A DNA stretch of 64,000 nucleotides from Gigaspora rosea. Lineage: Eukaryota; Glomeromycota; Glomeromycetes; Diversisporales; Gigasporaceae. Every line of letters starts with the position of its first letter. Within the stretch, counting starts at the first letter, position 1. The stretch spans positions 166,904-230,903 of the forward strand of contig QKWP01000138.1 of assembly GCA_003550325.1 (NCBI GenBank), in the 5' to 3' direction. A model generated the notes under the pieces. The model was given only the letters and a program-made list of their open reading frames with translations, made no database searches and was not told where the DNA came from. A program made the position numbers and the translations under genes. Below, piece by piece: positions 12,616-22,605 of this stretch.

Positions 12616-13862
12616 ATGGCGACCGTCACCATGGCGACCCCGTAATCAACCAATCAAATTTGATCATGCGATCATGTGATAAAGCTCACAAATGAGATGA
12701 TCCCGGATTAGCCCAATATGTAGAACCAAGCGAAAAAGAAAAAAAAAAAAGAGAAATACAAGAGAACAAGTGTTTAAACCTGTCTTGGAGCACTAATTGA
12801 GAATAACAGGAATAAAATTTTATATACAGAAACTAACTATTTATTTCTATAGCCCTAACCCTAACGGCCTAACCTTAACGCCCTAACCCTAATACTCTAA
12901 CCCTAACGCTCTAACTTTAAAATTTTAAGTTTTGCAAACTTAAATAAGTTTCGTAAACTTAAATAAAGTTTTGCGAACTTAAATAAGTATCCGGGTGAGA
13001 CAATTGCACGAAAAAATATAGATTTATGGCATTACAGGACTGCGGTACTACAGCTTCACAGAACGCAATTACGGAACAAAGAAACCAAAACGAAAACAAT
13101 GAGTTTATTAATTTTTTTTTATTAGATCCAAGAAACGACGTGTTTATTAACTTATTTTTTTTATTAGAAACAAGAAACTGACGAGTTTATTAACTTTTTT
13201 TATAGTAGAACAAAGAAACAAAGACGAAAACGACATGATACAAAAAAACTGAAAGCCCACCAAAAGAACCAACTAAGAACTTACTAGAAAATCCAACAAC
13301 AACAACGAGAACTCGCTAAACCTATCAACTTACTACGAACAATCTACGAACTAACTGAAAGTACTCACTGAAAAAATGATGACGACAAAAATCTTGCTAG
13401 AAAAATCTACACCAAAAACCAAAAAAAAACTTACTAAACGTACTGGAGGAACTCACCAAAAAGAAAAAACCAAAAAGAAAAAGACCTACATAGTAACGAG
13501 GAATCCAAACCCAAACACGGCAGTTTAACGACTCTAACGACGATTCCAAGGCACCAACTGCGATTCTAATGATGGTTCCAAGACTCTAATATGACTCTGT
13601 TGACGGCTTCAAGGCTCCAATATGACTTCAATGACAACTCCAGTGATAGTTCCAAGGCTTCAAAACAACAGCTCCAAAATGAATCTACCTAAAAGAAAAA
13701 AGAGAAAAAAAATTTAAATCGAAAAAAAAACAAACGAACAAATAAACAAAAAAAATAAATAAATAAATAAAAGAAAAAAAAATAATCATTGTATATATAT
13801 AATTGCCAATCATTAAAATGATTGGCTAATCATATAGGGTTGCCATGGCGACAGATCAGCAT
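12616..13862. mobile_element. TIR element with CATGGCGACC ends and inverted GGGTTAG core
   Basis: The left end has GTCACCATGGCGACC; the right end, inverted, has GTCGCCATGGCAACC followed by GATTAGCCAATCA on both sides. The part 12660-12930 is the GGGTTAG/TGATCCG core in reverse orientation, including telomere-like CCCTAACCCTAA runs at 12850-12910. 13000-13700 is A-rich without an open frame. No target duplication was fixed. Confidence 0.6.
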
Positions 13863-14032
13863 GAATAATTTTTCATTTTTTATTATCAAGATATTAATTG
13901 TTTTTATATTGATTATATATCGATTATTAACTATCATAGATATATATTGATTATAATTACTATTATAGAACCCTAAAATATACATAGATAGGTTAGATTA
14001 ATTATAAAATACCAAAAATAGAAAAATCTGCA

Positions 14033-16320
14033 CTTTATTCAATATTCAAACAACAATTACGGAAAAAAAAAATTCTGTACATAGAACAACTAACTTCAGC
14101 TGACAATTCTACACTCCTAGCTTGGCAACACATCTCACCAAGAGTAAATTATTTACCAACTAGTTAACAGCCAAAATGGTTTTCCATATTGGAAAATACT
14201 ATTTTGGCTAATCATACTACTCGAACTATATAGTCAAACTTACAACTACCTTCAGTTAACTCTCTAGCTTTTAATACTGGCCATTATACTACTAAATCTA
14301 ATACTTGTCTAATTACATATCTTGATAACAATATTTTTATTGGCAAAGCCCGCAGGTTTAACTCAGACTCAAATACTATTTCAATTACACACTGGTTACC
14401 AAACTTCGACCACCAGCATACAGAACTAGATTCTGCACCAGATATTACCTGTACACCTTGCTTGGAATGCAACTTTAATTCCTTTCATATTCAAAATCAT
14501 TGCACCTTTAATATTTCTGCTACTTTATCTACCAAATTTCTAGGAAAAAAAAACAATACTTAATACTCTAACAAACTGAACCTTCATGCAAATTACCTTG
14601 AACTTTTATACTCAATTGCTCTTCGTAATCCAAGCTATATTCCATCACCACCAACTATTCCAATATATAATAATCCAATTTATGAAATATTTACTATAAA
14701 CCAAGCCTCCAAGCTACTCTACCAACTTGCTTTAACTAACTCTACTCAATCTGAATTTATATACTATACTGATAAATAAGTTAAAAATATTTCAACAGAG
14801 CAATGCACTATGGGCATTGGATGGATACAAATTGCTAATAACCAAACAATCCAAAATTTTACAGCCCAAATTCAATGTTGGCTATCATCATACAAAACTA
14901 AGCTAGTGTCAATACTCTCTGCTATTAGACGACACAGTACTATTCATATTTATACAGACTCACAATCAATTATTTCCAAATATTTTAAACTTAAATCTAA
15001 ACCACTATCTGCTCACAAAATCTTTTCTTATAACTACTGGCCAATTTGGCACATCCTTCTTAATCTTATCAAATCATATTCATATCAACTACATTTACAC
15101 AAAGTAAGAGCACATAGTGATAATATATACAACAATATAGCTAATAACTTAGCACAACAACACTCAGCAGCACCTGTCCTTTCATTTAACTACAACAATA
15201 TCTACAATCCTTCATTTGCACTTCAATATAAACAATACTATATAGAACAACCTACTCGACGTACAATTAAAAATATCTGTAATGCTCATTCAATTTCAAT
15301 ATGGTCATCTCAACACCATATGGAAACTATTATACCAATATCACACCAAATTGATTGGAATGCCATGTGGCTTTTCCTAAACAACAATCATAAAAGATCA
15401 TACAACTATACTAACTTCAACTAAGCAATTCCAAAACATTTTGCATTAAAAACCTTCTTAATATTTTACCTACTCTGGCACATTTACACTGCCTCTACCC
15501 TACTACATTTAACAACAACTTATATATCACCTGTAACAAACAAAAACAAAATAACAATTGGTTAATTTGCCCCAATAACAACATATTGCTTTCTATTATT
15601 CAACAAGCAATAAAAGATACTTTCACACAACAAGTGTTAGACATATAAGTTACAGAACTATCTGCACTACATTATAACTTAATTCATCATTATTGTCTCT
15701 CTTTTATACAACCACCAACTTCTATCTCTCCTTCAATTTATTCAACATTACAAGGTTTCATCCCTATACCAATTATTAATACTATTACTCAAACTAACAC
15801 TTCTTACAAAATTGCAATACAACTTACTATTACTTTACTATCTAAAATATCACAAAATATACACAATCAATTATGGAAACCTTATTGTACCAAATTAGCA
15901 AACTGGAAAAAACTAATAACATTCAACTACAACATACTACATACCATTTCACAAGTACTCAATTATCCTATACCCGTACCCCCTATACTTATAGTTGTAT
16001 CTGTGGCATGCCTGATCAGCAACATAATGATATTGACAACAGGTGCCCTCCTGTTGGACTTGCAATCCAGAAAATTGAAATTTGGTTATATAACTGGATC
16101 AATTTTAGTACCCCTACAAACTCTATTTTACATATTCAAATCTAGGTGAGTTTTAACTACTCTAGTAGGTTTAGGTTGCAGATTAGCTAAGTAGTATTGT
16201 CTGAGTCTTGATTCTTGTAAATATAATTTGTAATTCATAAAACCCCTAGAGGTTTTATTCTCAAATTATTAATAAAGACAGAGGCAAAACCTCACCTTAA
16301 CACAAAAAAAAAAAAAAAAA
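14033..16320 (+). mobile_element. 5'-truncated LINE (non-LTR retrotransposon)
   Basis: A poly-A tail ends at 16320. GAAAAATCTGCA (12 bp) occurs perfectly at 14021-14032 and again at 16321-16332, directly after the tail, so both ends are fixed. The body holds the 3' part of a LINE polyprotein with an RNase H domain. It is 2.29 kb and therefore lacks the endonuclease and reverse transcriptase parts. Confidence 0.92.
14277..16145 (+). pseudogene. LINE ORF2 relic: RNase H domain and C-terminal region
   Basis: A frame from about 14277 runs with stops through a linker into an RNase H-like domain at 14760-15190. The first Asp is seen in YYTDK (about 14767-14778) just before a stop codon. The Glu of the usual AEL motif is replaced (KTKLVSIL), the second Asp is kept in YTDSQSI, the HKVRAHS strand is visible, and the last catalytic Asp reads Asn in NIANNLAQQ. 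Downstream at 15873-16145 a Cys-rich C-terminus follows (CICGMPDQQH, CPPVGLA, WLYNWIN). Several stops interrupt the frame. The loss of two of four catalytic residues shows this copy is dead. The domain order matches the C-terminal portion of the minus-strand LINE at 62-64 kb. Confidence 0.85.
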
Positions 16321-16367
16321 GAAAAATCTGCAAAAACCTTAAAAATAAGCAAAAAGTTATCATAAAT

Positions 16368-16649
16368 AGGGACCATTAAAGCCAGATACCTTGATATGCT
16401 TTTTATTATTAATTAAAATTAGGATAAGGGTTAGTTAAAAGTTAGGGTAGGAATGTTTTATAGGTAAAATTGCCTTTCTGTCATTTTTTATTAATGCTCC
16501 AAGACAGGTTTAGATACTTGTTTCTTGTATTTTTAGTGTTTTTGCTTTTTTTTTTGTTTTTGTCTTGTCAGGCTGATCCGTGATGATCAATAGTTTACAA
16601 TTTGATCAGCTATAAGTCACGTAATAGTGCCTAGCTTTAACGGATCCCC
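16368..16649. mobile_element. MITE with GGGTTAG core, copy 2
   Basis: TIRs: AGGGACCATTAAAGC left; GGGGATCCGTTAAAGC after inversion right. ATAAAT flanks both sides (16362-16367, 16650-16655), again 6 bp as in copy 1. The interior shares GTTTTATAGGTAAAAT, TTATTAATGCTCCAAGAC and GGCTGATCCGTGATGATCAA with the other copies. Confidence 0.82.
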
Positions 16650-16875
16650 ATAAATAGAAAAATTTGCATAAAAAATACTAAAATAAGCAAACTAATATCT
16701 GATCTATCTATATATATTTTAGGGTCCTTAATCACTATTAATATATGGGTTATATATTAATTATTAACTATAATGAATATATATCAATTACTATCATATT
16801 AATAGATAATAGAAATCAACAGAAGTGTTTAGTATTAATATATCTTACCCAGTTAGTAATTGATATATATCTATA

Positions 16876-17438
16876 CAGAGAGACCTCTCTAAATGCACCC
16901 CTCGGGACTGAGCCCAAGTGTGCATTTATAGAGGGTGTGCATTTAAAGAATTATATTAAAAAATCAATTTATTATGCTATAATATATCTGTATAACTGTT
17001 TTTTATTTAATAGTATAAATATATATCGATATAAAATATAGTATAAAGAACAGGGATGCACATCACTATGTCCAATTGGTTTCAATTTTTTTTGGACATA
17101 TGTCCATTTTCAATCGGACATATGTTCAAAATAAATTGATGTGCCATCTTAGATAAAAAATATACATATCGATATAAGTTATATAGATATATATAGCAAC
17201 ATAGATCGTCAATTTCTGTATGATGATTAGCAAATATTTCATATTATAAAATCACGTAAAGTGTATTTAAAGGAATAACTTACATATTTCAGTGCCAAAC
17301 ACATACTTGTATAAGTTTTGCATGTGCAGAATATAGAGGGTGCATTTAGGGTCTAAGTCCCAAGCTTGGGACCGTGCTAAAGGGTGCATATAAAGAGGGA
17401 GTGCACTTATAGAAGGTGCATTTAGAGAGGTCTCTCTG
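16876..17438. mobile_element. Tc1/mariner-type MITE (CTCTCTAAATGCAC family), 563 bp with nested insertion
   Basis: Ends: TACAGAGAGACCTCTCTAAA left, inverted exactly at the right as TTTAGAGAGGTCTCTCTGTA, with TA on both sides. Subterminal copies of GGGTGCATTTA occur in both arms. A 102-bp hAT MITE sits inside at 17051-17152. The + frame at 16745-17041 runs across the boundary and is not a gene. Related elements: 18344-18515, 27625-27821. Confidence 0.88.
17051..17152. mobile_element. 102-bp hAT-type foldback MITE (CAGGGATG..ATGTCCAATT), copy 1
   Basis: Inverted ends CAGGGATGCACATC / CTAAGATGGCACATC enclose a near-perfect hairpin with GGACATATGTCC. The flanks ATAAAGAA (17043-17050) and ATAAAAAA (17153-17160) match at 7 of 8 bases. 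It is the same family as 51836-51947. Confidence 0.82.
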
Positions 17439-17519
17439 TATATAAAATTTGCTAATGACTATATTAAGTTTATATAGTAATTTACTAAAAATTAAATTAT
17501 TATATTTAGATAGTGCTTT

Positions 17520-17885
17520 CAGTATTGTTAATTTACCGTAATTTTAAGTTTTTTTGGTAAATTTACTAGAATGTTTGGTAAATTACCAATAAATTTACCT
17601 TAACTATTCTTAGAAAAAATTTAATAGTAATATATGTGACAAGATACTAACAATAATACTATATTGCAATTTCACTTATTGCACTAATGACCCCATAACC
17701 CAGGTTAAATTTTGAGTATAATATAAAATCATGTGATTTAGTGGCTAAAAAAATTTTTTTAGATATTCAAATTATATAGACAAACCTAGCCTTAAGCATA
17801 TAAAGATAAATTTACTACACCTTTGGTAAATTACCTGGTAAATTACTATAATTTACTAATGGTAATTTACTATTTTATAACCCTG
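17520..17885. mobile_element. 366-bp hAT-type MITE, perfect 8-bp duplication
   Basis: The element starts CAGTATTGTTAATTTACC and ends, inverted, CAGGGTTATAAAATAGTAA. AGTGCTTT is repeated exactly at 17512-17519 and 17886-17893. The interior is made of GGTAAATTTACC-like palindromes. Confidence 0.88.
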
Positions 17886-17903
17886 AGTGCTTTTATATTT
17901 AGG

Positions 17904-19010
17904 CAGGAATAGTAAATAACCTGGTTATTTGCCAATTTTTAAATAATCTTAAATAACTTTAAAATAACTAGTCATTTGAGGTTATTCAAATTTTGGGTCA
18001 TTTGAAAATAATTTATAACCAGATAACTATAGTTATTACCAAATAACTAGGGTCATTTGGTTATTAGGTAATTTTACATATAGTTAGTATTCTCCCAATC
18101 ATATCAATTAGTAATTAATATGCTATTTGTAAATTCAAAAATGATTTATATAGTAAATTATTATTTACAAACTTTTTTTTAAAAAAAGTAAATATATTAT
18201 CTTTTGTTTGGCGTTTTTTTTAATTACTTTATATCTTATATAATTCAGTTGAATTGTCACTTTATAGTTATTTAGCTAAATCACAAATGCTATGCATTTA
18301 TTGAATAAAAATTGGTCATTTCGAGCTATTTATAATATATATAGTTAGACCTCTCTAAGTGCACCCTCTCTAAGTATACACACTCTCTAAATGCACACTT
18401 AAGTGCTGGCACAAATATATACTTGACCCTATAAATGCACTTTTTTTTATTATTCTCTAAATACACATTATAAAAGTGTGGTCCCAAGGGCATGCACTTA
18501 GAGAGGTCTGAATGAAATTATAAAATATTGGTCATGCAATAATTAATATCATAAAAATTGTTTTTTTAAAGCAAATGATTGGCTGACACATGCTGTATAG
18601 TAGCACATTTTGACCAATTATTTGTTTTGGCAGAACAAATTTTGTAATATTTATCATCATATAACCCAATATTAATATTATTATGCAATTATGCTATGAT
18701 TTAAAAGTTGTGATTGGCTAACTGAGTTTTAATTTTGGATTGTTGTACTTATATAATAATATACAAAAAATAACAAATAAAAAATTTTTTCATGATCATA
18801 TGAGTTTGCACTATAATCATATTTATTGGATAGCATTTAGCAATGATTTGTTTATAAAGAACAATAATTATTTATGATTGGCTAAAGTTGTTAGATAATC
18901 AATTAACTAGAGTAAATAATCTTCTTAGTTATTTGAGCTATGAAATGACCAATGACTGGTCATTTGTTATTTAAGTCATTTGGATTATTTAAAGTCATTT
19001 ACTATCTCTG
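17904..19010. mobile_element. 1.1-kb hAT-type element, perfect 8-bp duplication
   Basis: Ends: CAGGAATAGTAAATAACC left and, inverted, CAGAGATAGTAAATGAC right. TATTTAGG occurs exactly at 17896-17903 and 19011-19018. The interior has many GTCATTTGG / CCAAATAAC repeats in both arms but no transposase frame. It lies only 18 bp from the preceding hAT MITE and contains a Tc1/mariner-type MITE at 18344-18515. Confidence 0.88.
18344..18515. mobile_element. Tc1/mariner-type MITE (CTCTCTAAATGCAC family), nested
   Basis: The left end is TAGTTAGACCTCTCTAAGTG; the right end, inverted, is CAGACCTCTCTAAGTGCATG. The right terminus has lost the canonical GTA. It lies within the hAT element at 17904-19010. 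Confidence 0.75.
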
Positions 19011-19018
19011 TATTTAGG

Positions 19019-20440
19019 CACTCTAAAAAATTTGTTCAGCATATAAAAATATATTCTACTAGTATATTTACTTTTATATTTTTTGAAAATTTAAATGAAG
19101 ATACTTAATTTTGGATTTTTTGATCAAAAAAATTAAAAATTAAGCATTTTCTCTTAAATTTCAAGAATATAAAAGTAATGATACTAGTATAATAATTTAT
19201 GTGCTAAACAAGTTTTTTTTTAAATGTTAAAGATGAAACTATGCTAAACAAGTTTTATTAGAGCAAAATATTATGATTAATTAATAAAACTTTGGATATA
19301 ATAGCATTTTTAGTATTTTTATTAATAAAATCATAAAAAATATTATGATCCTCAAAATTTACTAATTGATTCTAACTTTGTGCTCTAAGAAAACTTGCTC
19401 AGCACACAAAAATACATTATGCTAGAATATTTAATTTTTTATTTTTTAAAAATTTCAAAAAAGATGCTTAATTTTGAATTTTTGATCAAAAAATCCAAAA
19501 TTAAGCATTTTCTTTTAAATTTTTAAAAATTATAAAATTAAATATAATACTATAATCAACCCTAATACAATCACCTCCTCTACAATCACATCATAATACT
19601 ATATCACATTTTATTAAAAACAATTAATATTAAATATGTAAAAAATACCTCTATAAAAGCACAACCTTTTTATAAGCACTTTTTTGAAAAAAGGATATAT
19701 ATGACCAAAATAGTAATTGTAAAGGGGGTTGACTGTATAATATATTTTTATGTGCTATGATGCCAATAGCTTTAACTCTGAAATTACAAGATTTTGTTCA
19801 CTTTTTTTAAAATTATATAATATAAAATAAGCCAATTAGATAGCTTATTTTTTTTAAAGAGTGAGTAGCAAGATTAATTTTTTTATAAAGAGAGCATTTA
19901 CTTACTTTTTTAGAAAGTGCATTTATTTATATATTTTTTTTGTTAAATAGAGTTTTTTTAAAGAGAGCACATTTTTTTTTTTTAGAGAAAAAATTTTTTT
20001 AAAGAGAAAAAAATTTTTTTAAAGAGAAAAAAATTTTTTGGCTATCTGAAAGATGCATAATGTAATCATATTAGTGCATTCTGATTGGTTTAAATTAAAA
20101 ACAACATATATGTTTATATTTTTACAATTTATTAATAAATTATTAATTTTTAAAGGTTATTGCTCTACCTTTTAGCTTTAAATTGAAATTTAAACAACAA
20201 ATTTTATTTTTAATATATAAAGAACAAAACTTGTAAATTAGTTTTACATTTTATAAATTTTTAAAAGAGGAGTAGTATTTTTTGTAAAGCTATTTTTATA
20301 TTGAGTTAAAGCTATTTACACTATAACAATTTATTTAGAGCAAAATATTATAATCAATTAATCCTTAAAATTTTACCAATTAATTCTTATTTTGTACTCT
20401 AAGAACTTGTTCAGCATATAAAAATATATTATGCTAGTAT
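19019..20440. repeat. Palindromic-unit satellite, left part
   Basis: Units contain TAAGAAAACTTGYTCAGCA, TATGCTAGTATATTTAATTT and TGCTTAATTTTGGATTTTTT, then the inverted partners (AAATCCAAAATTAAGCA, TGCTGAACAAGTTTT). They begin near 19020, 19380 and 20395. Each unit can fold on itself, and the ~120-bp joins between units also pair. 19560-20330 between units is AT-rich, with an imperfect tandem TTTAAAGAGAAAAAAATTTT at 19960-20040. The array continues after the LTR retrotransposon at 34062. Confidence 0.7.
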
Positions 20441-21010
20441 TGTGGGTAAATTAGTGACTTTTGCCACTAAATAGTCCAATGCAAATAGTAGGCACTATGG
20501 ATTTTCAGATTTTAATGATACCATGTGTATTAATGGGTAAGTATTTTTATTTAATATTTGATCAATTGTTTTTCATAAAAAATGACCCCTATCTTTATTA
20601 TTTTGGCTTGCTTATAAATACCCCTTTGACTCGGGTTATTACATTATAATTTAATTATACTATCATAAACTCTAAATTATTTACATATTTATTATGATAT
20701 TATTTATACATATTCAATCATACTTCGGTATAATATCTTATGCTACTGGTCCTTATGTGATACATAATTTATTTCCTGTTCTGGGGCCCATAATTTGATA
20801 CCTTATCTGATTGATCATCATGTGACATGTGATGATTGATCTCTTCGAACTCCCACTCTATATAAGTTATCGATACCATATTACTATTTATTTTTTTATT
20901 TTTTTCTATTATTATTATTATTCATTTATGTTTTTTTATTTATTTATCTTTTAGAAATCCAAATCGATCTTTTTCACCAAGTATACCATATACTTATTTT
21001 TACTATGACA
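20441..21010 (-). repeat. LTR of the Gypsy element (3' LTR in element orientation)
   Basis: 570 bp, matched over its length by the split right LTR: shared phrases include TAGTAGGCACTATGGATTTT, ATTCAATCATACTTCGG and ACCAAGTATACCATAT. The + frame at 20461-20649 lies wholly within the LTR and is not a gene. Confidence 0.88.
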
Positions 21011-21197
21011 CAAGCTAGATTTCCCATGGCCTTCGTCCCTGAGGTCTCTACCCGTTTTCTCAGTTTTCTTTGTTATTTCATAAGCACTCTTTAATCTTTT
21101 GACTCTATTTCTCATGAATGGGTCCCTTAATTCAGTACCATCGAGTTTAGCAAGATAAAATTGGCCATGTTCTCCAATTTTTCGAACCATGTACAGC

Positions 21198-22028
21198 CAG
21201 TGTCTAAAATTCAAATCTAAAGTTATGTTCTCAAAAGAACATAATTTAAATTTTTATTGTTCTTAAAAACTTTTTAATGTTCATTATATATTAAATAAAT
21301 TAAATATTAATTTTTAAAAAATGTTCATATTCTATACTTACAAGTTCATACTTATCTATTAATAATTTTTTAAAGTTTGTATATAATTCTTTATATTTTT
21401 TCAATATAACACAATATATTATACAATTCAATTTCTAATAATTTTGTTAAATTTCAAGTACTTTTCATATTTGCTTATAATAAAACAAGACTTTCTATAA
21501 TATTTACTGATGCTACTATTGGTTAATGTAATAAATTAGAATCAAATTACTTTGTTATTTAAACTATTTAAAATTTCATACTAACAAATGCTTTGTATCT
21601 TTTTGCTTGCTTAGTATTAGCATATCATTTGAAACAAATCATCTATATAAGTTTATACAATAATAATACTCTTGCACAATTAATGAATGTTTTATTTTAA
21701 AAATCTTTAAAAATGATTTTCTTAATATTTATTTGTTATTTATATTGTGCAACTTTAAATATATGTGCTATACATAGTATGTATATACATATGTACATAT
21801 GTATATACATATATATATTTATACAGAATTTGTTATGATCAAATTACATTATCAAATTGATGAACATTTTATATAATTTATTGTTTTTATTAATAAATCT
21901 AGAACATAAAAATTTTAAAAATGTTCTCTTTGAACCATCAAATAAGAGAACCTTTTCTAAATATCAATATTCTTAAAAAAATTTAAATGTTCATTGAGAA
22001 CCATGAGAACATTGAATTTTAAATACTG
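21198..22028. mobile_element. 831-bp hAT-like element inserted in the Gypsy integrase C-terminus
   Basis: Ends CAGTGTCTAAAATTCAA left and CAGTATTTAAAATTCAA after inversion. Subterminal AATGTTCTC / GAGAACATT motifs appear in both arms. The flanks TGTACAGC and CGTACGGC match at 6 of 8. Removing it rejoins the pol sequence between DYRWMG and the RKIGEHGQ block. Confidence 0.78.
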
Positions 22029-22426
22029 CGTACGGCCCATCCACCGATAGTCAAGCTTCTAGGATAAAGAAGTCTTCAGGGTCAAGTCATATACCAGGAC
22101 CAAATCATTCACATCGATTTTCTCTTTGTAATCTGGACAATGTTGATTATGAAGGAGCTTCCAATGCTCCCTTATCTCATCCCAGTTTACCTGTACATTT
22201 TCCAACTCGTAGCTCACATTTTTTATTTGCAGGGCTCGATACACTAATAACTCCTCAGTGGTCCAAGACTTTTTCATTACAAACATTTCGTATATGTCAA
22301 TTGTTAATTCTACTCGTGTCAATGCATCTCTACCATAAACAAGATGAAAGGAAGAATATCTAATTTCTCCAACCATTATATTTATGGCCATATAGCCTCG
22401 TGCAAGTATTCATGTCAACAGTTTTG

Positions 22427-22605
22427 CAGGACCCCGAAATATACATAGATAGTTCAGGTATGAGTTTGCTTACTTTTGAGATTTTGTATACAGATCTTTT
22501 CTATTTATAGTAATTTTTTGTTTATTTTTGAAGTTTTTTGCAGATCTTCTTTTTTTAGTAACCCTATAATTAACCTAACCTATCTATGTATATTTCAGGG
22601 TTCTG
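22427..22605. mobile_element. 179-bp MITE, same ends as the 13968-16727 element
   Basis: Ends CAGGACCCCGAAATATAC and, inverted, CAGAACCCTGAAATATAC, both followed by ATAGATAG. It splits the integrase part of the Gypsy pol. No clean target duplication is visible. Confidence 0.8.

Larger units (their letters stand above)
13968..16727. mobile_element. TIR element (ACCCTAAAATATACATAG ends), split by a LINE and a MITE
   Basis: The left end GAACCCTAAAATATA...ATAGATAGG is inverted at the right end (GGACCCTAAAATATATATAG). Subtracting the two nested insertions leaves a short foldback like the 179-bp copy at 22427-22605, which has the same termini. This gives a clear insertion order: this element first, then the LINE and the GGGTTAG MITE. 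Confidence 0.75.

Noticed and set aside
12850..12915. Telomere-like CCCTAA repeats
   Set aside because: The runs are short and degenerate and belong to the GGGTTAG core found in four dispersed elements; this is not a chromosome end.
14284..14472. 62-codon minus-strand frame
   Set aside because: Antisense to the LINE coding relic on the + strand.
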